Shown piece after piece: positions 11,865 through 22,990 of a stretch of 64,000 nt of DNA; the first letter of the stretch is position 1, and the number at the start of each line of letters is the position of its first letter. A program made the translations under genes and the position numbers. The DNA lies in the NCBI GenBank assembly GCA_003864495.1, contig PEDN01001364.1, positions 310,001 through 374,000 on the forward strand, in the 5' to 3' direction. The notes under the pieces were generated by a model that was not told the DNA's origin, did not search any database, and was given only the letters and a program-made list of their open reading frames with translations. The stretch comes from Nemopilema nomurai. Its lineage: Eukaryota; Cnidaria; Scyphozoa; Rhizostomeae; Rhizostomatidae.

Positions 11865-13245
11865 GGCAATTTACAACAGTAGTAACCGAGTTATGAATCA
11901 ATGATGTGGCCTAAATCTATTCTGCAACTCCTCCATTTTTCGTTCTCATGCTGTGCAAACACTGCACTTCGATACTACCATTCAACGTACTGCTTGTTTG
12001 CTGACAATAAATTGATAACTTCTCCAGCGACAGGTATATCTTGTAAAAACAAACAATATGCAGCATTCAATTTGAAAACTCTCGCTCTGCCAACTTTACA
12101 TTTTTGCCGCCGCAGTGACCACAAATGCAGCATGGTAAGGAGGCTCGTTGCATCGCATCTGCAATCTTTGTTCAAAGGCTCCAAATATAAATGATATATG
12201 GTATTGCATTTATTAGCGCTGAAAACATCGGATAAAGCACGTGAAATAGAAAGTTCTCGAATATATTATCACGTGAACCGATTGGTTCGAACAAGTGTAG
12301 CAAGAGTGGGAAGACTGGAGAAGGGAGGGGAAAAGTAGGAAAACAGCAGGGCGTCTAGGGTACATGGTTTAAGAAACATTTTTTTTTCATTTTCGTTGTT
12401 TCATCGTTATCATTTTTGGTGAATAAAGCCTTGTTGCTATTTATCTATTTTTGTCGTTCTCTCCCCCCCCTCCCCTGAGGTACAAATTTCATTGCAGATT
12501 TGCACTCTTTGCCCAAAAGAACTTTTGGAGCATTGGAGGGTGGTTGCCTCCCTTACCCCATCACCCCTCGCTTCGCTACTGTCCCTGAGCTATCATTTTT
12601 TCTATAGGCCTGATTCAAGGCTCACTAAAGCTTTCAATTTCTCATACCTGATAGCATAAACCTCTGTTGCTCTTTAGATCAAGGCTTCTAGAAAAGCTCC
12701 CAAAATAATCTTGCTGCTAATAATTTTTGCACCAAGCCATTTTTTGTGTCACATTCAAGTAATTTTCGTTAGTATAAAATAATACCCGTCTCTTAACTTA
12801 AACATGTTTTAAATGCTAATAACTTGCTTAGCATTGGCAGAAATGGGCCGTCGCAGCTGCGATTCAAGCAGGAATAGTGGTGGGGCAATAAAAGTAACAA
12901 AAACCCTTATTTTAGAGACCAGTTCTTTAAGGAGATGCCTAGTGTAAAGTAGATTATCTGCCAAAAAGCATTCTTGAAAGTGAGTACGAAAAAGTTTCAA
13001 AGTTGTCATGTTTTTCCTCACCTATCACTTTTCCAAGATGACCAATAAAAATTCCCATATCTCTATTAGTGGCCAAAATCACAGAATTAGGCCATGTTTC
13101 AATGAGTTATGCTGAATGACAAAAACTATTGGAATTCAATGTGCCAGTTGAACAGATCCCTCAATTTGCTCCTGATGGTAACAAAGTTTTTGGGATCAGA
13201 GGAGGAGCAGATTGTCATAGGGCCAATTAATTGTGTGGATAGGAA
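11865..13245. other. intergenic, MGAT2 5' flank
   Basis: Apart from the E-box/CCAAT cluster I see no gene. A short plus-strand frame at 11901-12194 lacks family resemblance. The stretch contains C-rich simple sequence near 12460 and ordinary AT-rich DNA. Confidence 0.5.
12238..12285. promoter_or_regulatory. paired CACGTG E-boxes plus inverted CCAAT box upstream of MGAT2
   Basis: CACGTGAA occurs at 12238-12245 and again at 12270-12277, 32 bp apart, followed by ATTGG (CCAAT on the minus strand) at 12281-12285. The cluster is about 415-460 bp upstream of the MGAT2 ATG, a plausible promoter position. Which factors bind, or whether it serves MGAT2, is inference; palindromic E-boxes can bind MYC/MAX, USF or MiT/TFE proteins. 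Confidence 0.35.
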
Positions 13246-13458
13246 AAATATTAGCAACGATTCATGGAAAGTGCGGAAAATAACAGACCAAAGCGAAAAT
13301 CGAGCTCACGATCCCTGACTTTGTACACCAAGTGCACAACCACTGAGCTATCGGGTCATGCTTTCAAGTAATCACTCAAGATCAAGCCATTTGTTATTTT
13401 TCCGCACTCTCTACGAATCGTCATAAGAAATCCTGTTGCTGATGATACAAATATTAGC
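13246..13458 (-). mobile_element. tRNA-derived SINE-like insertion with inverted repeats
   Basis: A 10-bp direct repeat AAATATTAGC (13246-13255 and 13449-13458) frames the insert like a target-site duplication. Inside, a 29/30-bp inverted repeat (13257-13285 versus 13392-13421; about 26 positions match with one indel) surrounds a 72-nt tRNA-like sequence on the minus strand (13286-13357). The left inverted repeat abuts the tRNA-like 3' end exactly. SINEs normally have a tRNA-like head at the 5' edge; here it is internal and flanked by complementary arms, so the whole transcript could fold into a hairpin. Class assignment is inference. Confidence 0.5.
13286..13357 (-). pseudogene. degenerate tRNA-like sequence
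   Basis: Minus strand, exactly 72 nt. The acceptor arms GACCCGA and TTTGGTC pair at six of seven positions (one G-T). Box A (TAGCTCAGTGG) is intact. The box B region (GAGCTCGATTT) keeps the TCGAT core. The D-stem 3' half and T-stem 3' half no longer pair well, and the anticodon arm is irregular, so this is not a working tRNA gene. It could still act as an internal Pol III promoter. Confidence 0.6.
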
Positions 13459-14828
13459 TTTCAGCATTTGACTGAGATAGATCTGTTTTGTTTTAGGCTA
13501 GCAATCGGTCCAAACATGCCTTCGTGTTCCAGTCAAAAATGGCGGTAGTCAAGATCTGCAATTTTTAGAAAGAAAGGAATGCAAACACAGCTTGAGGGCT
13601 GTATCGTTTCCAATTCTTTCCAGCACCAACAAATAAACGTTGAATCATCAAAAAAGTCGACCAATCAAAATCTTTATCGAGAACCCGGTGAAATAATAGC
13701 TTATCAATCACGTTTATTACATTACCTGTTATTGTCAAGGTAACTCGGCCGGCTCATCTACAATGGCAAAATGGACAATAATCCAAAAACCTCTGATTTT
13801 AATGGATTTGGCAAATCAAAACTAGTAATTAAATAAACTTGATCATACAAGTAATGATATGATAATATCATAAATCTAAATGTAACTACAGTGTAACATT
13901 ATAGTTCTGCTGTCAGTTCGTAAGATTTGGGATTTTCCCCCGACGTCAATTTGCGATTGAAGGCGCATTGTTTAAATGCTTATCATATCCTTCATTGTTC
14001 TCCTTTTAACATATAATCTTTTTTTCTTAGAATATGCACTTGCCGAAGGGATGGGGATGGGTTATCTATCCTGACTCTTAGCAGGGTGGTCAATGCAATT
14101 GTTCTTAGCCAATCAGCTCTCGCCACTTCGATTGATGCTGCTTACTTGACAGATATGACAAGTGAGGTTCTGTGACGACTTGATTCGCACATGGCTTACT
14201 TAATCCTGTGAGGTTATAGCCCGAAAAGCTTATTCTAATTCGCAAATCACCTCATTTACAATCACCAAGAAATGAAGAGGCTGATTTTCGAATCATCCCT
14301 TTATATTTATAATCTTAATGATCTGTCCAGTTGCTGACCACGACAGGATGTGAGCGTGTTCTTTTCTTAAAATGTAACACCAAAATGGGCTCGTATATGT
14401 TGGTGATTAGTATATCATTTCATACGTTCAAATAATTAAGCATCGTCCAATGACACACAAGAAGGGTGCCTAGGGGGATGTTACTGTGGCCGAAGAAACT
14501 AAATCAAAGTGAGACACTTTCTTCCACTTCCTCGAAGATAAATTACCGAAGTAAAATACTCTTTAGTTTCACACTTCTGACTCAAATTACTCTAACCGCA
14601 TTACAATATCAATAAGAATAAAAAACTTCAATTTTATAAGTACTGAATGCTAGATACGTTTTCTTATCAACAGAAGGTACATATCGCAGTTGCTTGAAGT
14701 AGCTCTAACTAACAATATAACTCGAAGCACATCTTCTGGTCAAACATTCAAGCACAAGTCTCTCTTAGAGGGACATTTCAATAGTACTCTATTATGAAAC
14801 GAGTTTAGTTCATTTTGAGTTCATTTAA

Positions 14829-17311
14829 TCATGGCACGCACCCATCGGTATTCGGCCCCATCCAATCGCATCGTACTCCATTTTTGACCATGCATATTTT
14901 CTTGTTGGACAGGCAGCCAAGATTGTCTGCTTCTCTGTTCCAGTTGCAGCTTCTGCGGTCGTCGCCGCACAGTTTGCCGGTGCATTCTACAATGTGGCAT
15001 TGGCAGTAAATTATGTACCAGTATAGCACGATGCCGTACTTCTGTGCCAGTGTTAACTTGTTCCACTTTGCTTTCCAGTTGCAGTGGTTCATGTACAGCA
15101 TTGTTCCAAAGCTGAATCCAGTTAGAAGGTAGCTGTGTCCCTCGTCAAGGTGCATTGGCTGGGGCGATGCCACCATGATGATGACCTTGGAATATTTTGT
15201 CGCGTTGACGTAACTTGCGCCTTTGAACACTCTTCGCAGTTCGACTTGGACATACCTGGGCTTTAGGTAGGACGCCTTTGAATCTTCCTTTTGACCAGCT
15301 GGTTGCCAATCACTGTTTACAATCTTTCCTTTGATAACTGCAATGAAGAGAATGTTTTAACTATTGGAAGCACAATGTTCCTGTATCTAGAATTCAATAT
15401 GGGTGTGACGTGACGTGGAATCATGTTCTCGAAAGGGCGTGACGTGCCTGTTCAGCCTGTGAGATTGACTGAGGTTTGACCTGTGCCCTATTGCGGTATG
15501 CACTAGAAAACGAACTCTGACCGTCGCATTGTGTCCCGTGGCTTTCAAGTGTGTTGCACGCGCCTAGCTATAGATGAAACTGGTGCCAGCAGTTCTATAC
15601 TTCGAACAAATTGATCCACGCCTATAATAACGAAATGCCTCTTGTCAGTAATACTTTTCGTTGCAAGATATTTCTGCGACGAGCCGTTACTTAACTGCTC
15701 TTCGTACAAGGCATAGATAGGGGCCCCTTAGGGCTTTTAATTTTCGGGGGCCCCAAAAAAAATTTGTTTACCCTGTACAAAGTGCTGTTGATGAACTACG
15801 TAGCGTGACACAAAATGCATTAGCATAATATAGGGGGCACAATCAACTTTGGGCCAATGGCCACAGCAGTCGTAAATACGGCCCCGAGGCGATGGTCACG
15901 TGGGGTTGGGGGCCATCCCTTTTCCTGCAACATTCTTGAACGAATGTGAAATTTAAAAGATGGCGAATCTGCTTTCTCCATAGGCTAACCAAACAAATTG
16001 CTTTTCTGAACTATAGACAAATCATAAAAGGATGAGTATGCGATAGGCTTTGGCGCTTGAAGTTTTGGATTTTAGTTTCTTCACCGACATTGAAACACAC
16101 TTCTTTACTTCTGCTTTAATACCAAGCAAAATCCCGGGGAAAATTCAGCGCCAATCGTCTTCGGGAGGGTTTCGGCATCTGCCTTGTTGGTTGGGAACCT
16201 CATTTTCACTGTGCTCGCATGCTTAACGAAAGTATCGAATGCTCGTCATTCCTAAAGCATTTGATGTGCTCTTGTGGTTTTCAGCTTCCTCGAGTGAACT
16301 TGGAAAAGCGCAGAAAAAATTTGCAAAATTTGACGGACAGATTCTATGGTGATTTAAGTAAATTATTCAAGAGTCCAAATTTGAAAAGGAGCTATATAGA
16401 GCTTCTTAACATCGCTCCTTGGAAACTTTGACTATTGTAAACGCAGATGAAACGCCCCTCTATTTGGATGCACATTTTGATGGCTTCGAATGTCTACTAA
16501 AAGAACAAGACGAAGCTCTATCGCAGCTTCACCGTCCTTGTGCAATATTAGAAGATGGTTTCGTAGAGCAGTACCTTACGTCATCGTTCTCTTCCACTTA
16601 CAAAGACAGATATGAAGTAGAAACTGGAAGTACACGAGTGCAAAGAGGAAACACGCAAAGAGCCGCAAAGGAAAGGTTTAAGTATTAATACTAAACTGGT
16701 ATTTACAGCACATTTAAGTGATGAGCCCTGGTCACGTCAGCAAGAGTAAAAGGCGCGGAATCTCGTGAAAGGCAGGATAATTGTTTGACGATGTCATTTC
16801 CCTTCGCTTGACACTTTGGTCATAGTTTAATCCTTTAATTCCCAAAAAATCTCCCAACTCCAGAAAAGTATGACTGGATCTCCTGATAGAAAGTCCTTGC
16901 CGACAGAAAGCTGCTATTTCTTGAAGATATTCGATTAAGATCTTTAACCTTTAATTCTTTAATTCATCTTTATACAGCTAGCTGCTTGCCTCAGATTGAA
17001 CTGGAGAACTTGATGATACCTTCTTTGATTCTTTGAGTAAATTCTACTTCTCTAGTGCTAGAAAATACTTTCTCGGTCTTTTTGGCCCAAAGATTTTAAA
17101 ATACCTTCAATACATTCTAACAAATAGTAAGTGCATCAATGGTTACAAGACTGAAATTTCAATATCAAATATAAAAATTCTCACCAAAGTCAGCTCTGCA
17201 AACAGATGTCTGCGGATGCTCCTCCACACATAAGCTTGCTGACCCATAGTCTGTGATAACGGTGATAACGAAGATCGCCATTGAAAGGGCAAATACGCTT
17301 GATGTAGCCAT
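14829..17311 (-). CDS. TIMP: TIMP-like secreted metalloproteinase inhibitor, two exons
   Basis: Exon 1 17185-17311 (ATG 17311; donor GTGAG), exon 2 14829-15337 (acceptor CATTGCAG; stop TGA), phase 1, 211 residues. TIMPs block matrix metalloproteinases outside the cell by wedging their N-terminus into the active site. Residues 1-25 form a signal peptide, cleaved most plausibly after GSA-25. The mature N-terminus SLCVEEHPQTSVC aligns with the TIMP start C-x-C-x3-HPQ-x3-C. Netrin-like body: VIKGKIVNSDW, YLLTG (112-116), HCNWKAKWNKLTLAQKYG (127-144). The C-terminal domain keeps the clustered cysteines (C154, C156, C161, C166, C173, C184, C191, C199, C209). Length equals vertebrate TIMPs (about 207-224). 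Odd: position 1 is Ser instead of the zinc-chelating Cys, and the site of its disulfide partner (Cys70) is Pro. Two cysteines (C184, C209) have no obvious counterpart. Inhibitory mode may therefore differ. A TATA box and CRE lie upstream. Family assignment is strong, exact activity unknown. Confidence 0.9.
16219..16688 (+). CDS. unrecognised overlapping open frames inside the TIMP-like intron
   Basis: On the strand opposite the TIMP-like gene, within its only intron, two plus-strand frames overlap: 16219-16431 (ATG, 70 codons) and 16419-16688 (89 codons, no ATG at its start). Both use mixed, non-repetitive codons, are charged and look protein-like (LEKRRKNLQNLTDRFYGDL; DEALSQLHRPCAIL). A single frame change near 16420 would link them into about 156 codons, which suggests a decayed gene or an exon pair. 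A pyrimidine-rich TTTTCAG precedes 16284 and could be an acceptor. I do not recognise the product. Confidence 0.25.
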
Positions 17312-17404
17312 TGCGTCGTCGGTTATTCGTTGTGTCGTCTAATCTTTGCTTGTCGTCTCTTGACTGAGCTCTGAGTAACTTGGCGTTAAGTGTAAGGTGC
17401 AGCA

Positions 17405-17411
17405 TTTTATA
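17405..17411 (-). promoter_or_regulatory. TATA box of the TIMP-like gene
   Basis: TATAAAA on the minus strand, its proximal end 93 bp upstream of the TIMP-like ATG. Transcription starting about 30 bp downstream would give a 5' UTR of about 60-65 nt. Confidence 0.55.
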
Positions 17412-17604
17412 GCCCCTGGCTCCAGGGTCAAACAATAGGATGTGGTCGTTGGGTGTACACAATGCGACCTAGTCATACACAGTTAACGACATTGCCTCTG
17501 CATTGTTTTCCACGCTGCATTGTTTGGTCTGGCCTCCCACACAGACAGTGAATTTGTTTACCAGATTTACTGCTCTCTCCGACAACCTCGGCCTGTCAAT
17601 GGAC

Positions 17605-17612
17605 TGACGTCA
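17605..17612. promoter_or_regulatory. palindromic CRE/ATF site upstream of the TIMP-like gene
   Basis: A full TGACGTCA about 195 bp upstream of the TATA box. A second full copy lies at 18354-18361 and a near copy (AGACGTCA) at 18323-18330. Vertebrate TIMP1 is regulated through bZIP (AP-1) sites; a bZIP input here is a reasonable inference. Confidence 0.4.
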
Positions 17613-18044
17613 TATCGAGAATGGGAATTGCTGCGGTTACAAGTGTAGCCATATATGGTCGACTTGGTCGTACGACATCCAACGAATGATCTTGGCTGTT
17701 CGTGCTGCTTTGCTGCGTTATGCCTTGTGTAGAATGGCTTCTTGTGGTAGTAACACAACAACACTATTGAACAGACCTACCAAGGATCACGAAAGAGTTA
17801 ACATATATCTTGCACGAAATAGAAAATGGGGAACAAAATTGCGTGAATCTTGACATTGTGGTAGGAAGTCGAGTATCTCGAAAAGATAACAAAATTGCAG
17901 ATTAAAGCTACTCAACATCGCGTGCATAGACCCAACATAGTTGAGCTTTTGCAGTCTTTGCAACTCAGGGTCTTTTAATTACCAAAATGTGAGTGCATAC
18001 ACGGCGAACTCAGCTGATCAACAACCAGCAACATGGACGAGCAG

Positions 18045-18085
18045 CCCCTTGCCACACCCCCTTGCCACACCCCCTTGTCACACCC
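18045..18085. repeat. C-rich 13-bp tandem repeat
   Basis: Three consecutive copies of CCCCTTGCCACAC, the third with one change (TTGTCACAC). Confidence 0.75.
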
Positions 18086-20998
18086 CAGTGACAAGAAGGC
18101 ATAATGCCTCTAGCTGCATTGCATGCTCAACACACTAAACCACTTTGCAATAAAAAAGTAAACTATAGATGGTAATCAAGTATAGCATTAATGCGATAGT
18201 CGATAAATTCAGCTCCAAGTCCCCCCTGGACAATCTCGCAAAACAACTTCATTTAGCATGGATGCATGTTTTTTATCAATGTTTACCAGTATACAGGGCA
18301 AGGCCCGTCCTCTACAAGAAGAAGACGTCAAATCATTTTGAACCAAGCAACCATGACGTCATTTTTTCTCCCGTTGATGTCCAACAACAGCAATAGAATG
18401 AAAATAAACCAGGGCCTTTGCCGCATTAATGCAATCTCCATTTTCGCATTGGGAAATAAAAATTCCACGTAACTATAGAAATGCGAAAGGAATGTTTGCT
18501 TTGTAGTTGTGGTATTTACATTGAAGTAAATAATCTAGGGTTTAATGTTTGCATTCCTTCCGCGGGAGTGTAGCTTGTTGTCTGCAACTTGCGATTGCAA
18601 AATCCTCCCATAAATGGATTTAAACCAAGAGTCGAAGGCATACACTGCCGTGCAAGCAATACCCTGCACGAGGGCCTAAGGTGCCTTCTTGAAAAGGGCC
18701 TCTGACATTCAGTCCTTATAGCAGTGTGTTGTGGCTCACAGGAATACGAAAGACTTTAAATGTTATTCACATGCAAACACTATCAGTAATCGTCTTGATT
18801 GAATATACCTTAGCATATACGCGGACAGCCAAAGCATTACACTTTATTAAGCCGTCTTGCGTTTTTGATAAGTTTTTATTCCAAAAATGAAAAGGCTCGA
18901 AATATTCAAACTGCACATTCATTGAAGCACGAAGAGAGGAGGATGAGTCCAAGCTAATGACATAATTAACGAACTATGCAAAAAGGGAAGGTAAATAACG
19001 GCCACGTTAACTTGGCAAGAAGCAATATGTTGACCGGATAGACTCAAGGCCATAAAATGATTCATCACCAAATATCAAAGCAATAAAGAGTCAGGGACAG
19101 AAAGAATTCTGTAACTAGGGAGGGTACGGTTGTCAAAATACCCAAAAATGCATTTCTGTGACGAAGAGGTGTCATTTTACCTTAGAAAGAGTATGTTTCC
19201 TATCGGAAGTTTCAAGTAACCTTTTTTAAAAGAAAGAAAATTTTACGTCTAGGAAAGGTTTCTTAAATTGCTTCTTGAAAGCCAAAACTCACTTAGCTGA
19301 AAGCCCTCAATCATTTATTTCAACCACAAGCATACCCTTCTGAATCCTGGAAAATTCATTCTTGTCGTATTTTCTATCATTCAGCAATTAGTCTGATAAG
19401 ACTTGTAATGACAGGTGGTAATGTTGTTAATAACCGCCAAATCATGCTTACCCTTACAAGGGAGTCAGAATCCGGGGAAGAAACATTTAGCTCTCTAATT
19501 GTTAGAAGTCTTCACCTATAAGATCTATCACGTTATGGCGATTTTAATCAAATAACAAAATAGCTTTTAAATGAATACTAGAGCAATTACCAGAATTCTT
19601 TAGCCTCTACATTGGGGGATCTTGCCGCTTTTTTGTTAAAGTGTTCTGTGCAAGTGTGCAGGCTGATGCGTGATCGAGCTTTTCCAGTTTGTGGTGTCTG
19701 CTTTGTGCTGCATCTCTCTCCTTAGCAGTGAAGGAATCTGTGCAAGGATTACGATTCTTTGGTACTTGAGTACCATGACATTAGAGTTACATGAAACATT
19801 TGTCACCTGCCACGCCATCTATCCATTAAATCTCTCAAAAGCACCCATAAGTCACAAATTATGGTCCTTTTATCATTTTGAGCCACAAATCTCTTAGGGA
19901 CTTGCACCGCCCATCCTTGGATTTTTCTACAATGACTACTTCTCCTCTTGCGTAAGACTGTTTAGGAAAAGTTAAACAGTTTGTAGGTATAATATTAGAA
20001 ATATTTCTAGTCATTGCCAAAAAAACTCCTGTTTGATTTAGTCAGTCAATTTGCAAAAGGAAGCCATGTTTTGCTTACAGCCGTAGAATGAAATGATATA
20101 TCATGGTTATGTCACAACGAAATTCGAGAATGTTCTGTCACGAGCGAAAGTATGCTCAGCTTGACAAACTCGCTTTCCTTCTGTGGTTGCTTAGGAAAAC
20201 CGCGCGGAAATGCAGCCTTGGGGGCATTTGCGCACGCCGTTATTTACAAGGAAATTGACATATGACTAAGAAACTTCGTGCAGTTTAAACTAGGCATTGA
20301 AAATGAAACTAGGCATGCAAGTGAGAAGTGAAATAGAAAATGACGCATTTGTGAAGGCAGTCTCTCTTGCTCAGCTGTTTTGAAGTGTATGACCAATGAC
20401 AAAAAAATTAAGAGTAAGATTTGTTGAGAGTTAATTTCTGCTGGAAAAGGTGTCCTATATTCTCTTTACCATTTGAAATTGTCGTGGTCAGTAGAGAATG
20501 GGAGAAATAGATTATTCCTCGTAAGGCTTAGACTTTACAAACAGCATTGTAATCATTCGTCCTTAAAACCTGCATCATCATCTTGTTTGGTGATTTTCTG
20601 TTTGTCCCGAAATCCTCCACACAAATGTTTTCTTCGCATTCAACAGTCAACATATTTACCTGGATTCCTTGCGGAATTTGTTGTGACGAAAAAGTCATCG
20701 TTAAAAGAGCTTGCAAATATTTTGATATATGAAGCTTGCTAAACTTCACAATAGCTAAAAATAGCGGCCCAGTTTTTTATATGTTTGACGTGATTCCATA
20801 TTAGTATTCAACAGTGGATTGCAAAATGGAGTTATCAAAGAGCCTGTAAGTGTCATTCGTCATTATTGCTTTACACGTTTAGCTGGGTATCTAATTTCGG
20901 ATACTTTGAAATGAGAAAAACATCGAGCCACAGAAAAGATCAATAAAAGGGAGCAAGGTTAATGAGCAACAACGTCTGCGGCATGTGGGGGCAGGGTT

Positions 20999-21123
20999 GG
21001 GGCAAATCACTTCAAAAAATCTCGTACACCTTTTGTGAAAATCCTATTGCTTTATCAAGAATCCTTGGAAATCCTATTGTTTCCTAGGAAATCTCGCACG
21101 CCATTTGCAAAAGTGAATTGCCC
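20999..21123. mobile_element. MITE-like element, copy 1
   Basis: About 125 bp with short terminal inverted repeats (GGGGCAAATCACTT at the left, AAGTGAATTGCCC at the right). A second copy lies at 45781-45907; both share internal words such as AAATCTCGTACACC and TTTTGTGAAAATC, with scattered substitutions. The flanks form an imperfect direct repeat of about 24 bp (GGGGGCAGGG...GGGCAAA on both sides). Confidence 0.55.
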
Positions 21124-22990
21124 TCGGGGGCAGGGGTAGGGCAAACAAAATTTCTAAGATTTTATATATCTATGTACAACACGCTCCTTATTTTCTATTT
21201 CATCGTCACTGTTTAGAAATAACGAAGCTAGAATAAGGAAAAAAGTTGGGCAAACCGTGACGATTACAAGCTCACTGATTAAGATCACTGAACGTTGAAT
21301 CATCATCATTAAATCAAATGCTAATTAACATGTAGGCAGTAGAGATGAAAGGATGAGACATCCGTCTGGAGACACCAAAAAACCTTCATATGCTGGTATT
21401 GTCAGTCCTTTGATTCATCGATATAATTCTTCTGTGAATGACAATAAGGTACTAATTTAACCGGAAACTGTCGGACATTTGAACAACAAAAACGGAGCCC
21501 TTGCCCTCCCCCATCCCACCCTCAAGATCAAACTAATAGCAACATGTTTGTGTTCCATTCTTCCAGTCATTTTATGGCTTCCCCTCCAGTCAATGGCCGT
21601 CTCCAGACAGATCTGTTCTTAAGTGGGTTGCGTTGCCTAGACAATGGCAGCATCATACCAAGAGGAATCAAACACGGGAAGGCTGTGTGATTTCTCTAGG
21701 GCGGAGGATGAAATCTAGAGACCTATGTGCCTAAGTACGGGCCTATGAGATGAGACTGACAAACCATAGCACGCATCCATCAAAGCTTAAGAAAGGGCAG
21801 CTTCAATGCAAAATTGGCATGGGTTAATGATTTGTCCGAAGGGTGTTTTCTTGGAATAAAATGGGACATTGAAAAAAGCAACGACAGTGGAGAGAAGCGT
21901 GATGTTTTTCAACTTACATAGTGAAATAGGTGGTGAATTAATGTGCTATGGCAAAGGTAGAAATTAATGGACAAAAATTATGTCTGTCATCACCTTCGTG
22001 CAATGCTGAATAAGTATTTCTAAAGCCATTATAAATCCTAGATACGTGGATGGACTTAATTTGAGCTTTGGTAAAGAATTAGAAATATACGGAATCCTAA
22101 AGGTTGATTTATCTACGAATGATTAATTTCTTGTCGCAGGTGTAACTTACGAATGGCTTACAAACATTAGGAGGATTCCCCAACCGCAAATGCAAATCAA
22201 GAATACACACTTTTTTATAAGAATATCTAAGTTTTTGCCGAGCTTCAATATTCTTAAAAACTTTCGATTTTGAGCCTACGATTATAATCAAATTACTCTT
22301 GCCCTACACAAGATGTAAATTTGTCTTAAGACCATAGAAAAATATTAAACCGTTTCTGATATGTTGCTTCGTCATAAATTTCAAAAAGAACAAACACACA
22401 TATATATACCAGTATTTAAAGAATTTTCCCTCTGTCAGCGTTTGCCTTATTGTTAATGCATAAAGCGTCAAAATGACAGTTGCTTTGCTTTGGAAGAAAA
22501 CTCAGGGTAATGAGGAATTTTAGTCTTGATGAATGTTGAGCCTGGCATTAATCTTAGATTATTCTAGAATTTTAGCAACTTTGAGCCTCAATATAGACTT
22601 TATTCTTATATAAGAAAGTGCGCATACCACGATACAGCTACTTCAAGCTGATGCTCTACCTATCAATTTTTGTAAAAATGAGGCGTCGTCCGACATTATT
22701 CTTTGGCTTTGGGAAAAGGCAGGATTATAAAACGTGCCTAGGGCAACCCATCGGATTTGATCACTTTTACTGCAACCTTCGTTAGCTTTCAGTCCTCTCT
22801 CAAAAAAGGTCAATCCTTCTATGGCGCTGACTACATGTCAGATTGTGGCTTGGGTAGTAGGCAATGCTTTTGTTGAGACAAATTAGAGTGACAGTAGGGT
22901 AACAGGACCAAGAACGTAACATATTTCTATATGTTTTTTGCACATTTGGGTTCAACAGAGAGGGAGTTTGAAGCAAAGGACAGACAACGT

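Larger units (their letters stand above)
17463..22990. other. intergenic between the TIMP-like gene and the satellite
   Basis: No coding region I can support. The stretch holds the CRE copies, a short C-rich 13-bp tandem repeat (18045-18085), one copy of a MITE-like element (20999-21123) and otherwise AT-rich unique sequence. Short open frames here (for example 20473-20742) are open on both strands or lack any family feature. Confidence 0.5.

Noticed and set aside
11455..11904. A 149-codon plus-strand open frame
   Set aside because: It lies antisense to MGAT2 exon 1 and shows no family feature; it is a shadow of that exon.
13286..13357. A functional tRNA gene
   Set aside because: D-stem and T-stem 3' halves do not pair and the anticodon arm is irregular; it is kept only as a tRNA-derived element.
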